A stretch of 64,000 nucleotides of DNA from Acanthaster planci (taxonomy: Eukaryota > Echinodermata > Asteroidea > Valvatida > Acanthasteridae), in assembly GCF_001949145.1 (NCBI RefSeq), contig NW_019091415.1, positions 66,787-130,786 of the forward strand, written 5' to 3'. Shown here piece after piece: positions 59,300 through 64,000 of the stretch (the stretch's first letter is position 1; the number at the start of each line of letters is the position of its first letter). The notes beneath the pieces were generated by a model, which searched no databases, had not been told where the DNA came from, and was given only the letters and a program-made list of their open reading frames with translations. A program made the position numbers and the translations under genes.

Positions 59300-61640
59300 G
59301 GAAAAGTTAAACAGCAAATGCATTTTCAAGTCAACAAATTGTAAGCCAAAAATGAAGTACAGACTGCACTAGAGCTTATTCAAAAATTAGAGGGCCTGGC
59401 ATTTTGATCCAGGCAGAATCTTTGCCAAAAAAACCTGCTTGGATTGATTTATGATATAAGTTTTAATATTTTAGGTCAATGAAGCCAACATGCAGTTTGC
59501 AGCAGTTTTACACTTCTCAAACCTCTGTTAATGCTAGAGGGCAAGAAAATGTGATCTGGCAATCTGTATTTGACTATTTGTAGGGACAGCTGATGTATAC
59601 AACCACTGAACATCCTCTCAGTCTAGATTGGCATGTGTCTTAACCCCTTTTTGTTTTTACACACATGTGTCTAAGATACGAATTCTCTGTTGTAGCAAAT
59701 ATCACTCTGAAAGATCTTGGAGTGTTGCAAAAAAACCGATGTGAACATATTACTCTTTGTGGCATTCGGCTGCATTTTAGAGGTGGGGCTTACAGTGTAC
59801 ATATCTTGGGTTTTTTTAAGAGTCACATTTTTAGCCAAAAATAATACCATTTGAAAGTGGCTGCAGAGGGTAGTCAATTTCAGTTACATTCTTCCCAAAA
59901 GATAATCCCCTAACAACATCTCATGTCATAAATACAACGTATTCACCCCTCTTGCTTTTCAGAATATGTAGTATGTGTACATGTGGGTTCTCTACATGTG
60001 AGAACAATTTTGAATTTACACAGACTTTTGTATGATTAAGTTTCCATTTGCACCCTGATACTCTTAAATATACAAGGGTGCACAACTTTCACATATATTA
60101 TCTAGCAGGAGTGATATTTTAAATTCTAAAATAACCTGTTTAATTTACAGCTATATCACATCATGAGTGTTTCACTCACATACGAGAACACAAAATCTTG
60201 GGAAAGTCTGAAAAATGGGTATGGTTAAGGAACACGTAAAGATGTTAGTTTTCAAGCGTTAAAGCAATACAAAACTATGACACCGCTTTCAAGTTGCTCT
60301 GAAGTAACCATACATATCAAGCTGCAACAAATGTTCTTTACCTATAAACTTAAAAATCATCCATTTTGAAATTTGAATGCTCTTTAGAAGAAAGCAGATT
60401 TTTATGCCTGGTCTTAAAAAGGCATAGGATATGCGCAGTGATCTATTTAGCTCAGTCTGAAGAGTGTTATACATTGTTCAGACTTGCATGGAGAACCACG
60501 ATCAGCAGTGCATGCACATGTAATGTAAAATTTTGCCCCAAAGTCAGTTTTAGAATTTGGTACTGTACAGTTCCGCTAAAAATTTCCTGAGCCTACTTTA
60601 CCTCTGAGCAGGAGGGATTAAGGATTCTTTCAAAAAAATAACTCTGCAAACCATTCACGAATTTACATGGAAATCCCTCTGTTGCGAAGGACAGTCCACT
60701 TCACGCAGTCCGGTCCAGTTCATAACAATAACGCAAAGTTGGTGGACTTGTTCAACGAATTACTTTTTCTCCCTTTACAGCTTTTGCAGAGAATGGTCAA
60801 AGCACTATTAAATGAATTGCATAAGCAATTGTACAATTTCAACATTTGTTCATTCAAAGTCACACTACAACTTAGTACAAGCACAAGTTTTCGGTGAAGA
60901 GAGTGCCATACTATAATTTTTGGAATACAGGCTGCGGCTTGTATGTTGATTCTCATGCTGAAAACAAATCTGCGTTATACTCTGGGTGATACAGTAACAT
61001 TTGAGGAATGAAAGCAGTCACGAATGCCACGCTGTGCCTGAGCACAACCTATCCTGGCCACCGGATCGCCAGCCAGCCACGTGCAAGCACAGCGGTGCAG
61101 AACTCCGGCTAGGGACAATGCATGTCATGTGTTGGAAATAAAGAAGATCAGTCTAGAGGGACAAAATAGACTTGCAAAGTACCGTTAGTACCATTTACAC
61201 CTCTAAAACTGTGTGATGTTTCTGTTTGTTTCTGTTTGTTTTACTGTTAGTGTAATCCATGTTTTTGTTATATCACTGTTGTTTGAAAATAAAAGAAAAC
61301 AAAATTTTTTAAAAAGGCTGCAAGGCCCACCCAGCCAGGACACTTATCCATCTCATCAAAGTTGGTAATCCTGAGGAATCTTGAGGAAGTGTGTTACATG
61401 ATTTTTTTTCTTGGTTCCAAAGACCTTCCTAGTTCATGCCCTGATCCATGACACGAACCACACACTGGGGCACTTTAACTTTCAACATGCTTCATGTTCA
61501 CAAATGTTTTAAACTGAAATATCAGCCGTGTGGGTTTTTTGGGGGAGGGGTTCTTTTTTTAGCTGTTTCGGCATTTTGGCAAAACAGCTTTTGTTTTTGT
61601 TAAAGGCTTTTTTTTTCCTTGTTTCTCTGCAGACTCTTTC
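59300..61640. other. LAR intron, no recognised feature
   Basis: No exon-like FN3 peptide on the minus strand and no repeat family recognised. Open frames are short and without motifs. Confidence 0.5.
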
Positions 61641-61740
61641 CCCATAGGTTTTGTACACGTTTTCCAACAGCCAGACTTCCACACTGTTCTCGACCTGACT
61701 CGAAGATGTTAGGTCAAGATCCTTAGCCCAACAGTTTGGG

Positions 61741-62147
61741 AGGATCTAGGAAAAAAATTGTCATTATGACGTCATCACGCAATTTATCACTGAAGTCAAA
61801 GACTGGTGCATTCATACATGTACATCTGAGTGACTTTCTTTTGGGAACATAAGTAGTCCATCCACCCATGGGGCTGTCAAAATAAAATTGTCACAGTGGT
61901 GCCATTAGGGGTCACGTGATTGATTAAAGTTGCAGTTTTCTCCATAGGTTTTGTACACTTTTTCTACTACGCAATATCATCCATCTTAATGAGAGTAGTC
62001 CTGAACTTCGGCTGAGGATTACTATGAGAACAAAAGAAATTTTATTTTTCGTCTCTGTTCGATTACATATATACCCAAAAGTCTGAATATCCAATAATAT
62101 TTCTGAATTTTTTTCAACATAAATGCAAATCACATGACATGACTTAA
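61741..62147. repeat. Direct duplication, first copy
   Basis: This runs parallel to about 62724-63066. Shared blocks are GACTGGTGCA.TCATACAT, TTTTCTCCATAGGTTTTGTAC and TGCAAATCACATGACATGAC, ending in TTAA. A MITE begins right after this TTAA. A related TTTTCTCTG/TTTGTACACG block also occurs near 61620-61660. Confidence 0.75.
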
Positions 62148-62705
62148 ACCTCTTGCTGCCTGGGTTTCTGATACCGGACACGTATTCTTTATAGGCATGG
62201 CCGGGGACTCCAAAATCAGACAAAGGGAACAGGGCCTTGTAACAAAAGACCGTACTCGTAACAAAAAAGACCAGGCTGCTGGGCATTACCAACATTTTTT
62301 TCACTCTGAATAGTGGAGATAATCCAGCCATGTTTTCAAACAGTATACCATTTAGCGCGAGCGGATTACCACCTGGGACAAAAGTGCTCCACCACTGCAG
62401 CGATGAGCCACACAGTACCGCTGCAAACTAATCTGGCCCCTATTGAAAAGAGGTGGGCAGCACACTGTGCCAGGTTCATGAACAAAAAAGAAAATTATAA
62501 AACATCACACAATCTGGGCTCTTTTTATAAGGCAGTTGGCCTGGCTGAAATACTCCAACATCAATAGATGTTGCCTGTCAGATTAGAGTGGAAACCAGAT
62601 GTCCTTCATGAGGGTGTAATTGTCCAGTAAATGAAGATATGAATTTTTAAAGAATTTCGAAAACAGAAAAAAATTTAAATTATCCCGTCCCAGCATCATC
62701 AACAT
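62148..62705. mobile_element. piggyBac-derived MITE, opposite orientation, one end truncated
   Basis: After TTAA (62144-62147) the sequence ACCTCTTGCTGCCTGGG and then GGCCGGGGACTCCAAAATC matches the 5' end of the autonomous piggyBac element. The complement carries the family blocks seen at 48420 and 26964 (CTCTTTTCAATAGGGGCCAG, GGTGGTAATCCGCTCGC). At the far end it stops near AACAT at 62705, lacking the last ~30 bp with the CCACTT terminus. Confidence 0.85.
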
Positions 62706-62723
62706 TCAGCTGCAGTTTTTCTC

Positions 62724-63066
62724 TGTAGGTTTAAGGACTGGTGCACTCATACATCTCAGTGACTTTGTATTGGGAGCATAAGAAGTCCAACAACCTGTAA
62801 GGCTGTCAAAAGAAAACTGTCATGGTGACGTCATCAGGAGTCACAAGACATGAGATTAAAGCTACAGTTTTCTCCATAGGTTTTGTACATGTTTTCTACC
62901 TAACACTAATGACCAAGTAGTCAACTAGATTACAATGAGAGGAAAAGAGAAATCAGAATAAATTTTCCCTTTCCTTCGATGAAAAATATACCCAAGAGTT
63001 ACAATATCAAGCAATGTTTCATATTTGTTTTTTAGTGTGACCGCAAATCATGTGACATGTACTTAA
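62724..63066. repeat. Direct duplication, second copy, without the MITE
   Basis: It is collinear with 61780-62147. Where the first copy is broken by the MITE, this one reads on through GTACTTAAAGGAGC, so it approximates the empty target. Confidence 0.75.
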
Positions 63067-63069
63067 AGG

Positions 63070-64000
63070 AGCAGTAAGTCGCGTGGAAGTATTAAAGTAA
63101 GGCAAGGTACCAGAAGGCCAAGGCTATAGGCCTATGCAAATAACACAACCAAGAAACGCTAGGTTAATGTTTGGAACTTGGCCCATTCCTTAGTTAAAGT
63201 AGACTAGCTGACAAAACGGTGGGTCTTGGCCTATTTCTTGTGACACAGCCAACAAAAATTGTTGGGCCAAAAAAAGAGCTCCGCTTCCACGATTACCATC
63301 ATAGCCTATACTATAGGCCTATGCCAAATAGGGTCGGTAGGCCTAGCCTACTTTGAGAGCTCAAGGTCACTCACTCTGTGATACTTGTTGGCCTAACCTA
63401 CATGTAACTCGGAAAAATATTTTGGTTCAATATTTTGTGCTTCATGAATGGGGACAAAAGTTTCCAGAAAGAGTCTCAAAAAGTGAATAAAACGTTCTCT
63501 TAATCTATGTAGAAATTTCTATTTTTTTAATTCACAAGAATTGTGGAAAATGGACACGAGTCCGGTAATCACAACGGCAAGCTAGCCAACAGTGTCCATT
63601 TATCGAGTGGTAAGCATGCGTGGGAACACGAACACTTACGTGCAGAACAACTTCAACCTAAACTGGTGAACACAGAGAATACAGACAAGAGACCAAGTTC
63701 CATGAATTACCTTGCAGAAATCCTCTTGTAACAAAGCCTAGATGTTTTTTTCGACCTGCAGTTGTACTCATGTGTAGTATCATATAGCGAGGGTTGCATG
63801 CATGTACGAGCGGGCGCCAATGTCCTGCAATCGACCAGGACGTACGTACCGGTTGGCACATTTCCCCCACACATTCTTTTGCATATAGGCACAGCGGGAA
63901 CCAGGGAAACCTTGTTTAATGTGTTGAGCTTTGCGCATGTACAGCAACAACGGCACGCAAAGCAATTCATGAAAATCAATCTTTTCAAGAATTGGAAATC
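63070..64000. other. LAR intron, no recognised feature
   Basis: Purine-rich text with several AGGCCTA words (63120-63400). No exon or repeat family recognised. The window ends here. Confidence 0.5.

Noticed and set aside
1-64000. CRISPR arrays, bacterial operons or prophage
   Set aside because: No regular spacer array, ribosome binding sites or compact gene order. Spliced exons and eukaryotic transposons show this is a nuclear eukaryotic sequence.

Overview
This is a non-coding-rich eukaryotic window. One long host gene has small exons separated by introns of several kilobases, and the rest is packed with decayed transposable elements. The many TACATGTA words, the DIRS-like, hAT and piggyBac elements, the draft-assembly N runs and a LAR-type receptor phosphatase with its FN3 array suggest a marine invertebrate. 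A deuterostome such as a lancelet or hemichordate fits best, but that assignment is an inference from style, not from a diagnostic gene.

Host gene. The minus strand carries six exons of a LAR/PTPRF/PTPRS/PTPRD-type receptor protein tyrosine phosphatase. In transcript order they are 59293-59201 (end of one FN3), 53943-53650 (one FN3), 46351-46046 (one FN3), 40029-39923 plus 35072-34868 (one FN3 split by an intron) and 26769-26463 (membrane-proximal region with an RRRR subunit-cleavage site). Splice phases agree across the first five exons. One exon is unaccounted for between 34.87 and 26.77 kb. The Ig domains lie upstream (beyond 64 kb), and the membrane span and phosphatase domains lie downstream; neither was found here.

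Left part (1-26 kb). This is mostly mobile DNA. There is a decayed ZNF862/KIAA1586-like hAT relative with recognisable short introns (2.3-5.0 kb), a ZBED-type hAT relic (10.6-11.0 kb) and a DIRS-like YR retroelement (about 12.1-21.4 kb). The DIRS-like element is broken by three DNA transposons with target duplications: a hAT element (14016-16180), a second hAT-like element (16241-17715) and a piggyBac element (17776-20514) that still carries a transposase reading frame interrupted by an assembly gap.

Right part (26-64 kb). The LAR introns hold five non-autonomous relatives of that piggyBac element, a 66-bp-arm fold-back, two elements bounded by long inverted repeats (one with DIRS-type RNase H on the minus strand), a ~120-bp minisatellite array, a tRNA-derived SINE head and a local duplication whose second copy looks like the unfilled target of a MITE. 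A possible small plus-strand gene may be nested in the intron at 30.4-30.9 kb.

No tRNA gene, rRNA, CRISPR array or bacterial-type operon was seen. Boundaries of ancient repeats are approximate. Exon ends are chosen from splice consensus and phase by eye.
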